A stretch of DNA of 64,000 nucleotides from Sparassis latifolia (lineage: Eukaryota > Basidiomycota > Agaricomycetes > Polyporales > Sparassidaceae): assembly GCA_018466975.1 (NCBI GenBank), contig CM031555.1, forward strand, positions 2,542,001 to 2,606,000, read 5' to 3'. Under the pieces are notes generated by a model that worked only from the letters and a program-made list of their open reading frames with translations, made no database searches and had not been told where the DNA came from. Shown here in pieces: positions 23,521-34,269 of the stretch. The first letter of the stretch is position 1; every line of letters starts with the position of its first letter. Position numbers and translations under genes: made by a program.

Positions 23521-23565
23521 AATCTCAGGAATCGTTCCTGCCATGCAAAGCAATGGCCCACTCCC
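23521..23565 (+). repeat. Candidate transposon terminus, CTCAGGAATCGTTCC type
   Basis: CTCAGGAATCGTTCCTGCCA then TGC...AATGGCCCACTCC is closely matched at 54765-54808 (CAGGAATCGTCCTTGCCATG, then ...ATCGCCCACTCC), which lies next to the KDZ transposase. Probably the end of a related element. Confidence 0.5.
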
Positions 23566-24289
23566 CACAAGTGAAGTCAGTAAAGTGCGCGTCAGCACAC
23601 ATATTACATAATACTGTCTACAGGAAAAGAAACACTTACCATACAAAGGCACTCACAAATAACTGAGCTTTGACACTGCATGTCCATGGTAACATGCAGC
23701 AACAAAGCTCAGCCACTTAAGGCCGGCTTGCTAGAAGGAGATGGTGGCGGTAGAGAAGGAAGAGCAAGTTGCGCCAGCTCATAAAACCATCTATTTGGCC
23801 ATATTTGTTCGGTCATGTGCCCCAGACATCAGACACATCAATATGCAGAAGGTGCACACTGGTGGCTGAAATATTACTACATTTGGAAAATTTTCGGACT
23901 CAGATCGATTTTCAGCCACTGTCCACTAGATTTCAGAAAGTCCAGCCCTCCAAGCATATCATGTGATCTCAATGGGTTTGTGCGCACAAGTCCTTTTGAT
24001 TGCAATCACTGTAATTTGATCTATCTCTCTCTCTCTCTCTTGCTCTATCCTTTCTGTCTTTGCTCTGCTATATTTCTGTTGCTGTGCCTCTGCTGCTTAT
24101 TCTCACACATCTATTTGGCTACTTTTGTATATTCTACCATGCACGGCCAGTCTGAGAAGCACACACAGTCTGCTCAGCCGGCCAGTCAGACCTCTACCTC
24201 ACTAGGCAGGGACATAGTAGTGTAATAAACTATGCAAAGGTCCAAGTATAGTTATAGTAAATGTTATAGTCCAGGTATGAGTTTGTTGG
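23566..24289. other. Repeat-derived sequence, no gene supported
   Basis: A (TC)n run lies near 24020-24035. An open stretch of 136 codons at 23815-24225 is low complexity and not convincing as a protein. Confidence 0.35.
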
Positions 24290-24645
24290 ACCCGTGAAAC
24301 CTGTACACATAGTATGGGTATATGAGGTCCGACTATATAAACCTGCGGAGTTTTTATAAATATATGAGTGAGACTCAAATTAAACTAAATAAATTGAAGC
24401 ACAAATGCTAACACATATATTCTGTAAGAGAGCTACTTAAACTTAAACTTTGCATGTTAAACTTTGCTCTTAAGTACTACTTTACTTAAAGACATGTTCA
24501 GGATGTGTAGTAAACTACACATAGGTACATACATAGTAATAGTACAGGTCATAGTACAGGTTTATCCTTTATAAACCTGTCACCCTCATAAACCTGTACT
24601 ATATGCAGGTCTATGTACCTGTATGTATAGTATAGTGTCCCATCC
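24290..24645. repeat. Cluster of AAACCTGTAC motifs in both orientations
   Basis: AAACCTGT or its complement ACAGGTTT occurs at about 24298, 24341, 24556, 24576 and 24591, with ACAGGTMAT.. and GGTACATA/TATGTACC variants between, giving several small potential hairpins. Confidence 0.5.
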
Positions 24646-25182
24646 ACTGAAAAATCTTGGGTACCATTGACGAAGGGTCTTTGGATTGTCAGCAAGCCTG
24701 AGATAGCACTGACCACAAGGTTGGATACCTCCTTTTTGGTTTGGGTTCATCTGCACCTGTGCTCGCTGCCTGTGCATGGTACCATTGCCAACCTTGTGGA
24801 GGAGTACCTTTGAGCCTATTACGTTGACTGCAGTGAGTTTCTAAATCAGCTGGATGTTGTCTTTGCCTTAAGAGGTTCAGAGGCAACAGAAGGTTATCAT
24901 CTTCATATGCTCAACATAGTGTCAAAAATTTGATCATATGTATTTAGATTAAATTCAGTGGCTCTGAATCATTTGATATGAAGGATATTGGTCTCAGAAT
25001 GTGACAGCAAAGGACTGCCCAACTACTACTACACAAACCCTGAAGGTGGTCTGACCTGGCTCATTATAGCTGATGGCATCACATGTGATGAAACCTGTAC
25101 ATATACACTTGGTGAAGGCCCCAGCTTTAAAACTCCTATGTGTGAAGAGAATTTTGCCCTTTCTGATCAAAACAAATAGAAG
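24646..25182. other. Sequence upstream of the helicase relic, without a recognised family
   Basis: A 63-codon plus-strand frame (24988-25179) contains YYYTNPEGGLTWLIIADGIT and looks coding-derived. It may be a displaced part of the same transposon protein, but I cannot place it. Confidence 0.3.
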
Positions 25183-25188
25183 ATGCTA

Positions 25189-26340
25189 CTTGGCCAAAGC
25201 CAAAGTGTGGAGAAACAGCAGGAGGCCTCTATTGGCAAGGCACTATGGCATCAGGTCACTACTGTAGTTATTCTGCGAGAAAACATGCAACAGCGGTCAC
25301 AAAGTGAAGAAGACAAAAATTTACAAACAGCACTAGAGAATTTAAGATACAAGTCTTGTACTAAGGCAGACATTAAGTTGCTCCAGTCTAGAATAGCTGG
25401 AAGGGGTCCTGACAGACCTAAACTCTCTCAGACAAGATTCAGAAATGTGTCCATCATAAGAAGCTTTAATGCATATCGTGATCGAATCAATTTGCCAGAG
25501 AGACTGGTCAGACACTTCAGACATTTTATTCTGTAGACAGTTGGAAGTCAGAAGACACTAGTAACAAGAAGAGAAAATCAAAGAAGAAGTCTGCTACAGT
25601 AGATCCTAAGCGATCATCAAATAAGATCAGTCCACACTTGCAGGAAAAACTCTGGAACTTGCCGCACTGTTGTACCAATCATCATCCAGGTAAACTGTCC
25701 CTATGTATTGGACTGCCAGTTATGATTAAGAACAATGAAGCAACTGAATGTGGTGTTACCAATGGTGCTGAAGGCATTGTAGTTGGCTGGAAGTCATGAC
25801 CACTTACTCAAGATAAAATGGCTCTTGATACTCTATTTGTAAAGTTGACTGCACCTCCATCTCCTATTCAATTAGATGGCTTACCCCTGAATGTTGTTCC
25901 TATTACACATCAAGTACAAGAGATTGACTGTGTAATGCCGAATGGTGCATGCCTGCACATAAGTCGAGATCAAGTGGCAGTGATTCCAAACTTTGCAATG
26001 ACAGACTTCAATTCTCAAGGCAGAACTCTTCCACATAATGTATGTGATCTTCAGAACTGTCGGACACATCAGTCTATCTATATCTGTCTATCACGAGGTT
26101 CAACATATGCAGGTACAATACTTGTGCAAGGATTTGATCCAGCAAAGCTTACTGGTGGCATAACTGGCTACTTAAGACAAGAATTTCGAGACTTGAAACT
26201 GTTAGATGAAATAACTAGACTGCAGTACAGCAAGAAATTGCCTGCATTTATTGACGGTCCTACTCGTGGTGCAGTCATACATGCATATCATACATGGAAA
26301 GGCCAAGATTATATTCCCAAGATAGTACACCATGCCATTA
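25189..26340 (+). pseudogene. Pif1-like helicase of a transposon, C-terminal helicase half (5' part of a split gene)
   Basis: The frame begins with GKALWHQVTTVVILRENM, LQSRIAGRGPDRPKLS and IIRSFNAYRDRINLPERLV, as in the second RecA-like domain of Pif1/Helitron-type helicases of agaricomycetes. It continues (with frameshifts) through LPVMIKNNEATECGVTNGAE and ends with motif VI (HQSIYICLSRGSTYAGTILV) and the family-specific QGFDPAKLTGGITGYLRQEF. The Walker A half is missing. A stop at 25797-25799 (TGA in KS-stop-PLTQ) is a likely CGA change. The frame stops at 26340, where the giant element is inserted; the next in-frame residues (RWSKEVPYIIEKPLKIAPFK) are found at 53511. Confidence 0.85.
26338..26340 (+). 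other. Left copy of the 3-bp target-site duplication (TTA)
   Basis: GCCATTA precedes the element's first base, and TTAGATGG follows its last base (copy at 53508-53510). Removing the element and one TTA gives GCCATTAGATGG, restoring HAI-RWSK in the helicase frame. Confidence 0.9.
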
Positions 26341-26359
26341 CACCGGAGACGGGGACTAA

Positions 26360-26885
26360 TATCTAAGTTCCTTACATTGTGGGAACATCCGGCCTAACAT
26401 TGTACATGTATGACGGCCCGTATGTAGCTCCGACGGTCGAAAATATGTTTATAATGTAAGGCCTGATGTCTGGGCATGCGATACCCAAATCACACATTGA
26501 TAATGTGTGATATTGCGACATATACAATGTTCGCAAATGGCTATGTTACCATATAACATTCGTCCGAAAATTTTAGGTCTCGTTCGGCATGTCCGACGGG
26601 AAGAAATTCTGATCGACATTATGCCTTTCAGGGCAGACAACAGATTAAATATCGAACTAGTATAAGGGCAACACAAAGTTACAATGTATGATCATTTGAC
26701 ATTTGACATTAGAGTCTATATATGAGGTGAGATGTCAGGGCCTCACACCCTCGACCTAATATTCAAACTGTAAGGAGGTCGGACACCCATAGCGCCGCTA
26801 AGCGGCTTGATGAGTGGCACACTCGATGGCCGCTTAGTGGTCATTGGATCGCCAAGTGTACCGCTCAGCGGCTTTTTAACTGGTC
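26360..26885. promoter_or_regulatory. Subterminal motif clusters of the giant element (left end)
   Basis: ACATTG/CAATGT-type words recur about nine times in the first 370 bp (for example 26371, 26395, 26492, 26522, 26680). Three copies of the near-palindrome CCGCTWAGCGG lie at about 26797, 26829 and 26862. Both sets are present in mirror order at the right end. CACTA transposases and their partner proteins bind short subterminal repeats; that these serve so is inference. Confidence 0.45.
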
Positions 26886-27045
26886 GTGGGAGATCGCACA
26901 AGCACAAGCACAAGTTCGATCAAAGGAAGTACATTAACTGTATATAATGAGAAAGCGGCAAATGACAGGACATCGACAAACAGCACAGGATGCAACGACG
27001 AGGGGCAAGGGACAGGAACAGCACGTAAAATTATGAGGAAACCAC

Positions 27046-29393
27046 TTATTTGCACACAAGCTGGGCCAAGTCATCCCTATCCGCCCTAAGTGTCCTGCTG
27101 CCTTCTTCCAGTACTAGAACAAGCGGGTCTGCCATGCCCCGCATCGTTTTGCCGTATGCTCCGAAGTTGGGGCCATGCTTACACACGATCGCATAATCGC
27201 CAGGGCCTGGTCGCAATATGGCGAGGTCTTGGAGAGAGACATCGGCATATTCTAGCTTTTGTGTCCAGTACTCGCATTGCACCTTGCTGTCCACTGGGGA
27301 GGCTCCCTTCACCGTGGTCATCAGCTTGTCTCAGAGTTGACTGGCTGTGCACATGAACTTAAAGCGATAAGTATGGAACGCAGGTGCCACAGCCGCATCC
27401 AGCATCCATCCATTGGGTGAATTCAGCGGACATTTTCTGTTGATGATGAGGCTACGCACCATTAGGTTCGACTAAAGACATCGATCCATCGGGTCCTAAT
27501 GTGGATTCAGTGGACGCTCGGTAGTGGCAGTGCGGTTACGCACCATTAAGTTCCACCGAATACGCCCACGCTGAATCTGTGTCGTGTGACGCGGGTTCTA
27601 ATTCGTGGCCCAATGAGGTCCGAGGCCGCTCAGGGAGCGGACCACGCTTCACCGTGTTGATGTTGCCCCTGCAATGAGGCAGTTAGATATGACCAGAACT
27701 ACAAGTAGTGAATCTTACCTTTCTTCTGACCGGAATGCGATCTCGGGCTTTTGGAACAAGAGGACGCCCCTCGAGGTTAAAAGCTTGGCTTCAAGCTCAA
27801 CTTCGTAATCGCCGTGGTACGTGACGTTTCACAATGTGCCCACAAATCCCTTCAAAGGGCCTTTGATGACACGCACTGCTTGCCCAATGTCGGGATTCCA
27901 TCAGTCAGGATGCTTGAGGGCAAGCTCCATCTCCACCTCTTCCTCCATTTGCGTCTCAGAGCGTGAGGGGCGCTGCTCTCCCGGCCTTGATACTGTCACC
28001 GACGGCTGTATCAAGGTCCATTCTGCCTTGGACTCTGTGAGTAAGAGATCCCAGGGTAACACATGATGCTATATCGAGTTTTGAGCATCGATAACATCGC
28101 AGGTGGTGGGACATACCTCAGAGGTTTCCAACACAGAAGAAGTATGTATGAAAGACTCCCGTTATTGGGTTTCTAGTTCGCTGAGAAAAGTTCAGTACTT
28201 GGAAGCATCGTCGTACGTAGAACATACATGCTGAGGAAAGTTCCACTATTAAGGATTGCAATTGCATGAGAAGTGCACAACGTACCTCGACTTTGTTCGC
28301 GTGAACAATCGTGACATCGAAATCATCCACGGCAATCACTTGCCCTTCCAAGCCCGCATGGAGGCCCGTCTTAACTTTGACCGCATCGCCAACTGCCCAA
28401 AGGGGGTGTAACTGAGTTACAGGTAGCACGAGAGATGAAAGTTCGTCATCCAACTTCTCGTGGTAGAGATTGGTTAGCGTAGCCTGTCCATTAATGACTG
28501 AATGCACGACACCGATGAGGCCGCATTGCTCGCCCTGTATAACGATCACACGCATGCCTGCAGCTGGTTCGAAGTCAACACAGAATAGAATGAGCTTCAC
28601 TATCGCTGTCTTTGGCATGAATTTCGCTGCATTAAAGATGAATACGTCATTTCAAGTCGCGTGGATGTCGAAAGTCACCCGGTCCAAAGTGAGTTCGAGC
28701 TGCAGGAGGCCGCCTTTGAACTTCTTGCCCTTGAGAATATGTATCAGCCGATCACCTTCGCTTTCTGTCACAGCCTCTCTGAACAACTCCTTCAGTAATG
28801 CTGGCGGCATCGGTTGCTGAGAAGTTCTTCCGTGCTGCCACTTTTTTGTAGTAGGCAAGCGCGGAACCACCCAGACGCGGAGGAGAGAGTCCTCTCGCGA
28901 CTCCACGAAGGCCACATCGTGCTTATATGTACCACGCGAGATGCACACCCAAGGAGAGAGGAAACCATTTTCCATGGCTTGAAGGTGGATTCCATCGGGG
29001 GCAAGAGAGATGACTGTGCCACCCGACTGTGAGGCCCGCTGTGCACATTTAGCCGCCATGTCTCTCTCCGTAATAGACCGGGCCATGGCTTCTGCGTCAG
29101 CAGCATCGTCGCCGACACATGCATTATCAAGACGCGCCCAAGCTTGTTGAGTGCGTTGGACATCGGCGAGCAACTCGGCTGGAAACAAGCTGTAAGATAT
29201 ATCCAATAACGCAGCTGAGACACTTACCCAGTTCCTCCTCCTCTTCTTCTTCTTCCTCCTCCTCCTCCTCCTCCTCGTTGTCGACGATAGCCTCGATATC
29301 CAAGTATGGGTTCTTGGCATTCCATGCATGAGGATTGAAAACGTAAGAACTGACTGCAGTACTTACCGCTTTCCGCGCACGCTTTGAAGACAT
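27046..29393 (-). pseudogene. Spt5-like KOW-domain protein, left-repeat copy
   Basis: Start at 29393 (MSSKRARKA). A 54-nt intron leads to NPYLDIEAIVDN and a poly-Glu run of 15 residues; a second intron starts with a good donor (GGTAAG, about 29228) and leads to AELLADVQRTQQAWARLDNA. WVVPRLPTTKKW follows. Two KOW-type segments are clear (MRVIVIQGEQCGLIGVVHSV; GDAVKVKTGLHAGLEGQVIA) and a third lies further on (GQAVRVIKGPLKGFVGTL). The order acidic N-terminus, linker, KOW repeats resembles Spt5, the Pol II elongation factor; a bona fide NGN domain is not evident. Broken by TGA at 28652-28654 (CGA in the right copy), another TGA in the third KOW (GTL-stop-NV), and a TGA shared with the right copy before the third KOW. 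Confidence 0.7.
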
Positions 29394-30199
29394 GGCAGCG
29401 TCAGTGGTACCGAGAGGTCGGGATAGTGTCCATTAGATTTGAGCAATCGTATCTTATGAGACGTCGCTTGGAGTACACGAGGCTTCGACCACGAGGTGTT
29501 CATCACCAATCAGCCCACATGTACAATTACTTCCGAGTAACACGCGCAATGTCCTTCAACGTCGCACTGCTGGTGATGAGGTGTCACCGAGAAGATTTCC
29601 GATGTAGCGGCTGCTCCTGCAGTTGTGCATGAGCATGCACAAGCGCCGCATTCTCCTATACATTGAGAAACATGTCAGTATAGCTACACCGCCCTTCGTC
29701 CATATCGTGCACATACATTATTGTCAGCCTGTCAGCCTATCAACCTCAGCATGTACAATCGACCTGGCGCGATCTGGCTGTAACTGCAAGGGTGCGTTAA
29801 TGTCAAGGGTCTTCAGAAATTTTTACGCGTAAGGTAATCAATAACCAAATCGGCTGCAATTCGATTGTATCCCACTCTGGTATGCAACCGATGCAAAAGG
29901 GCGATGAAACAAACTGTCCGGCAGCTTGGCTACCTATACTATAGCTAAAGATAACGAGGACCCCACAAGAATAAATAACAACGAAACTACAAAAGAGAGT
30001 GAACTACACTACAACGTTACTAAAGGCTCCAGGCCACATAGCAAATGACAAGCGCTACGGCCGAGAGATGGTGGTGGAACGAGAACAAGAGGAAAGAAAC
30101 ATCCATTCCACCTCCAGCGGAGTTTTGACGCATCTCATCGTTTTGTCCCACGCAAATAAGGCAGCCACACATCACGGGCCACTTGTCATGAGCTGCTTG

Positions 30200-30727
30200 T
30201 CACGAGCCGCTTCTCAGCCTCTGTTTGTCTCGCACAAATAGACCGCGTGTGCCATCTGGCCGCTGTCCAGAATTTGGGCGCCTTCTTCCTTGCCTTCGAA
30301 TTTCCATCATCCCTGCGATATCGGCCAGTTCTTCCGTCGCCATGTCTGCCTCCTCCTCCTCGCCCATGCCCTCCTCACCATTGTCGTTGTCAATGCCATC
30401 ACCCTCTTCCGCTCCAGTGCCGTCGTCGCTGCCCTTTTCCTCACCCACTTCGATGCCCTGAGGGCTTCCTCGTAATGCCCTCTTCCTCACTGAGCCATTC
30501 TCGTGCGCGCCGCTGCGCCTGTTTGAATTAGGGGCCGATAGTATACATTGTATTAGAACCAGCCACATCTCTGATGATTGAGTGCCATATCGGGTTTGTA
30601 CCAAACATAAACATAAGAACAGCGAAAATGCATCATTAATTGGCGCCTGAGCTGCTAGAACAACCCACAGGCCAATATTGGCTCTGCTTGAAAGCCTGGA
30701 ACTGTACGTTGTTGCCCATGGACGCAT
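30200..30727 (-). CDS. Acidic low-complexity protein, copy 1 of 3 (left repeat)
   Basis: Open for 175 codons. The C-terminal 110 residues are well kept in all three copies: KRALRGSPQGIEVGEEKG, an acidic Asp/Glu/Gly stretch (EEGMGEEEEADMATEELADI), then a basic end (RRQGRRRPNSGQRPDGTRG, ending RDKQRLRSGS). No known family. The first 60 residues are less certain and may be untranslated. Whether it is translated at all is unproven, but the frame is intact in three copies. Confidence 0.4.
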   Translation of the reverse strand: MRPWATTYSSRLSSRANIGLWVVLAAQAPINDAFSLFLCLCLVQTRYGTQSSEMWLVLIQCILSAPNSNRRSGAHENGSVRKRALRGSPQGIEVGEEKGSDDGTGAEEGDGIDNDNGEEGMGEEEEADMATEELADIAGMMEIRRQGRRRPNSGQRPDGTRGLFVRDKQRLRSGS

Positions 30728-31127
30728 CGTCCACGGCTCACTCTGGCTATACAGATATTACAGATGCTACATAACGATCACTCGCAAATACCGGTCCTTC
30801 GTCAAGGTCTCGACGTCTCCGCTTTCTACAATACCTGGTGCGTATTCATGGAATGGTCAGAAATTACGAGGATCGACCACCTGAGCGTACCATGTGAGTG
30901 CTCTACGCACATCGCTTACATGAATTCCGTGCTGACGCCGTGCTTCTCGTTGACTTCCGCGACAGGTATTCGTGGAACCATCCGGCACGACGCTTCTAAT
31001 CCCAGGTATGTTGCCTTTATATATCCTGCCTGCTGCTGCCAGGCTGATAATGCGAACCCATCGCCATCCGTCCCGGATTTCGCTGTCCACGCTACTCCCT
31101 CAGAATTTCGAAAAGTCGGCCGCAAAT

Positions 31128-31509
31128 ATGTCAGACAAGGTGGATGTGGAAGTTTGCTGTCCACATTTCAGTTGCTGACGTTACTCGCCTACAGGTCTCC
31201 GTGTCCCCGGTCCAATGTCCAAAATCTAGTACCGAGACGGACGTGGCGAGCACATCCCATCCGCCTTCGTCGGACACGCGCACGTCCTTACTGGAGGAGA
31301 TCGAGGACCTGAAGCGTGAGCACGCGCGTATGCAAGCGAATGCAATGCAGTTAGTTGCAGATATTCGTGCGATGCGGAAATGTTTAGACGAGTCAGAACA
31401 ACACACGGAGGAGCTCAGCCAAATAGTAGATGCCACAGCCGATGCCGTGGACTCTCTCTGTGCAGAGGTCATTGCCGACAGTGCGTACACGCGTTCAACA
31501 TTGTACTGA
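31128..31509 (+). CDS. Short coiled-coil protein, MSDK type (left copy)
   Basis: Exon 1 is 31128-31139 (MSDK), then a 55-nt GT-AG intron, and exon 2 is 31195-31509 (VSVSPVQCPKSSTETDV...). The shared part ends in LLEEIEDLKRE. The C-terminal half, HARMQANAMQLVADIRAMRK then CLDESEQHTEELSQIVDATA, is a heptad-like coiled coil unique to this copy. Total about 108 residues. The start straddles the inner end of the left inverted repeat, so promoter and N-terminus are shared with the mirror gene at 48710-48215 while the coil differs. Function unknown; a dimerisation partner of the transposition proteins is possible. Confidence 0.6.
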
Positions 31510-32218
31510 TGTAGTCTTTATTCACTTCCTCCACTAGTTCGCTGAGCAACCTTTAGGGGTTAGCTGTTCGTGTGTTGGGTCATGTATAGTTTGTCATCCG
31601 AGAACGTATTCATTGTTATCTTGCGCTGCATTGTCGTCGGAGAATGTATGTATTCGTTATCAAGTTCTTTCATCATGTGGGCGCCGGTGAAGCCTGCGAA
31701 GCTCGCGCGTGAGACTCGAAAGCATATGGACCCTCTTCCACTATCCCATACCCAGCACACAATTCATTGTGAATTTAAGGTAAAGATTTATAAAACAAGT
31801 TCTTTCCCGGCCATTGAAAAAAAGGGTTAGATTTTCACACTGCTTCTGTCATCGCTAGAACCCTTCAAAGCTTCACAGCTAAGTAGGAATCGGGATAGTG
31901 GGATTTTGTATAAAATTTTGTATTAAAAGTGTCGCGACATGCCGATGATCGGAGGAAATATATTGTGCCATGTTGCCCGACTGTCTTCGGCTTCAGATAT
32001 TTTTTCTGTAGCATATGGAATGCTCAAACTGCATAGAAAGAAGTATCACCCTTCTGGGGCATGTCGGTCACTAATAGTATTCCACCTATAATTATATAAT
32101 AGGGTCTCATGACTATGCCTATATATATTGCGGTGTCTCCGAGTCTTTCCCCATCTCACGTTCGGAGCATACCACCACCACCACCACCATTCCCCCACTG
32201 CTGTCCAAACTGATCCTC
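31510..32218. other. Intergenic part of the giant element
   Basis: No convincing gene. The segment from about 32100 to 32218 is the promoter-like leader (TATATATATTG, then (CCA)n) that recurs inverted at about 47625-47720 before the mirror gene. Confidence 0.4.
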
Positions 32219-32492
32219 ATGGCTAGTCGTGGTCGTAAGTGATGATTATACATTTTGACTTGAATCGATATTAACATTGTTTACAGAGAGCACTTACATG
32301 GCCTCGGTGTCCTCCATTAGTGACTTACAGGAGGAGGTTCGGACCCTTAGGGCCAGCATATATCGGACCAAGCAGCTCATCGAGGATGTAGACCGGTCCA
32401 TGATGCTCGTTCGCGAGGTCTTCCCTGTCAGCAGCAAGGGAGGTACATCACTCTCCTCCATGCAGCGCTCCTGCAATGTTACTGGCATCTAA
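32219..32492 (+). CDS. Short coiled-coil protein, MASRG type (left copy)
   Basis: Exon 1 is 32219-32234 (MASRG plus one base); an intron of 52 nt (32235-32286, GT-AG) joins to QSTYMASVSSISDLQEEVRT, LRASIYRTKQLIEDVDRSMM and LVREVF. The total is 73 residues ending CNVTGI. The helix after SISDLQ has hydrophobic a/d positions typical of a short coiled coil. Its leader and first intron are almost the same as those of the inverted mirror gene at 47615-47277, but the second half is different. No known family. Confidence 0.55.
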
Positions 32493-33341
32493 CGTAAGTC
32501 TTTGACGAGTTGGTACATTACTTGACTGATCAGATGTGCATGTAGGTGCCATAAGGCTAAGGGGAGGCTGTTGGGAGGCTCGTGGGGCTGTGCAGGGACC
32601 GTGGGGAGATTGTCGTCGCTGTTTGTTGTCTACTTACCGTAAATTCAATGGAGATTGTCAGTCTGTGTTTGTTGTCTACTTATAAATTCAATGTATCTGA
32701 AGCTCGGTGAAGGTGGAGGTGAATGTGTGCTGCAATCAATACTATGGCTCACAAGATCGTCGGCATGCCCCCCAAGTCGGCACCTCGCTCAATTAGCCCT
32801 TTCCCCTGCCTCTACCACTTAGTTATCTCTTATATGTATGATTTTATAGTACTACAACATTCTTGAGGTTGAACGAGCTCAAACGGATCGGTATTGGAGG
32901 AGTCCCTTCTTGACCTCCAATGTAACGCAGACTCACGCTGGCTAGTCACTGGCCGAAGTCTGCCGCGAGCGTCGGCAGCGGGGTTTCAAGTGGTGGCGTT
33001 CACAACGACACGGTCACGACCTTCGCGCATTAGGCTGCTGAGCGGAGTAACAAAACGGCACGCGTTACTGTCTGTGACATATGCGTTACTTTTGCGTTAC
33101 TGCCGACTGGGCATGCCGACGATCTTGTGAGCCTTAGTATCCCCCGTTCAGGCAGCAGCCCGGGACAGCCGACTTATAACTTTACTGACCATTGGTGCAA
33201 ATGGGGTCGACTCGTACAGCGCAGATCTGGAAACAACATGGGATAACGCTACATGAGCGCATGTAGGGCGCCGCTCGAATCCAAACAATTGAGTCTACAT
33301 TCATGACTAAAATCGAGAGCAGTACAACAATGCAGGATATT
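32493..33341. other. Intergenic region of the giant element containing a nested MITE
   Basis: Apart from the MITE at 32742-33137, I see no gene or RNA in this stretch. Confidence 0.4.
32742..33137. mobile_element. 396-bp MITE with TA duplication (Tc1/mariner-like)
   Basis: The left end is CTATGGCTCACAAGATCGTC and the right end, read inward, CTAAGGCTCACAAGATCGTC. The match continues GGCATGCCC and AGTCGGCA to about 38 bp. The dinucleotide TA flanks both ends (32740-32741, 33138-33139). It encodes nothing and would need a transposase in trans. Confidence 0.8.
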
Positions 33342-34080
33342 TTACAACACGGCCGGTGCAACCTGCAGACAAATAAGCATCGGTCATTTGAGGTTCAAAC
33401 TATACTTACAGATGCGCGGGCCTCCTGCTCCTTCCCCCTATCCTTCTTGGTCATGTAGGTCGTGTTTCCTAACTTGGTCTTCAGAACGTCTCTGACCGGC
33501 CAACTCTTCTCGTAGTGCGCGAGCTGGGGATAGAGCTTCGTAGCCTGATGAAGTTCTGTAACCGTCAGTGCCGATCGCGTATGCAACTACCCGACGTACC
33601 TGGGCATACACTGCGTCCAACATCGTCTGATTCTGTTTCGAGATTGTCTTGTCCAATTCCAAATACCTGACTGCCAAGTCACCGATGTCCTTCTGTACTT
33701 GCTAGTCAGCTACAGTCTTTGAAAACATTGCAAGATATGCTTCATACCAGAAACTTGTCATACTTCGCGGTATCCCACCCGTGTCTCCCTAACTCATCGC
33801 TAAGCGTGTAACCTCCTCGGCCTGGGCGACCTACTTGGCCGTCAGGCTTAGGGATGACGGGTTCTGATGCTGCTGCATCAGCTCCTGGGGAATGCGCGTC
33901 GCTAGCAATGCTTTGGCGTGTGCCAGCCTGAACATCTGATTGAGGCTTGATAAGGTGGAATTTCGACCTTGCCGATGAGGGAGGAGGAGTGAGAAGGCGT
34001 TCGGCATCGAAACGCACGCGTCCCGATGAGGGTTGGTACTGGCGCTGGATGTGATGTTTCGTTATCGGCAGTTGGGGCAT
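33342..34080 (-). CDS. Conserved agaricomycete transposon-associated protein, GRGGYTL...WPVRD type
   Basis: Start at 34080 (MPQLPITKHHIQRQYQPSSG). Exons 34080-33748, 33692-33600, 33544 to about 33414, and a short last exon ending in a stop at 33344-33342. Conserved segments are RPGRGGYTLSDELGRHGW near residue 95, AVRYLELDKTISKQNQTM, ATKLYPQLAHYEKSWPVRDV and LKTKLGNTTYMTKKDRGK. I recognise the pattern (GRGGY.L...L.W, then YP.L..Y...WPV.D) from many hypothetical proteins of mushroom genomes; its function is unknown. The frame is intact with GT-AG introns. Position beside the transposase suggests an accessory or cargo role; a DNA-binding role is only a guess. Confidence 0.65.
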
Positions 34081-34269
34081 GCTGGTCGTGGATGGGGAAG
34101 CTCAAAGCCGGGAGAGGTCGCGCCTTCGCGCTAAGTCGCGGTGGACAATAGAACAATAGTCTTACCAATTCAAGTCGCACACTCCATAAGGATTGCAGGC
34201 GACTGACATATACAAAAGAATCAGGCAACCGTAGACCACTGACCATGTTCGACCTCGAATGAGCCAAAC

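Larger units (their letters stand above)
26341..31319 (+). repeat. Left terminal inverted repeat of the giant element (about 4,979 bp)
   Basis: Reverse-complement match to 48519-53507 along its whole length, with scattered substitutions and a few small indels (for example a 3-bp difference at the KOW gene's MAAK/MAK site). The match ends within the coiled-coil codons LLEEIEDLKRE at 31319. Confidence 0.9.

Noticed and set aside
23815..24225. A 136-codon frame with hydrophobic segments
   Set aside because: Dominated by a (TC)n run and biased residues; no conserved pattern.
29119..29331. Plus-strand poly-Ser frame
   Set aside because: It is the antisense of the poly-Glu tract of the KOW gene.
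30225..30531. Ser/Pro-rich plus-strand frames in the terminal repeat
   Set aside because: Antisense of the acidic-protein frame, which is the better kept of the two across three copies.
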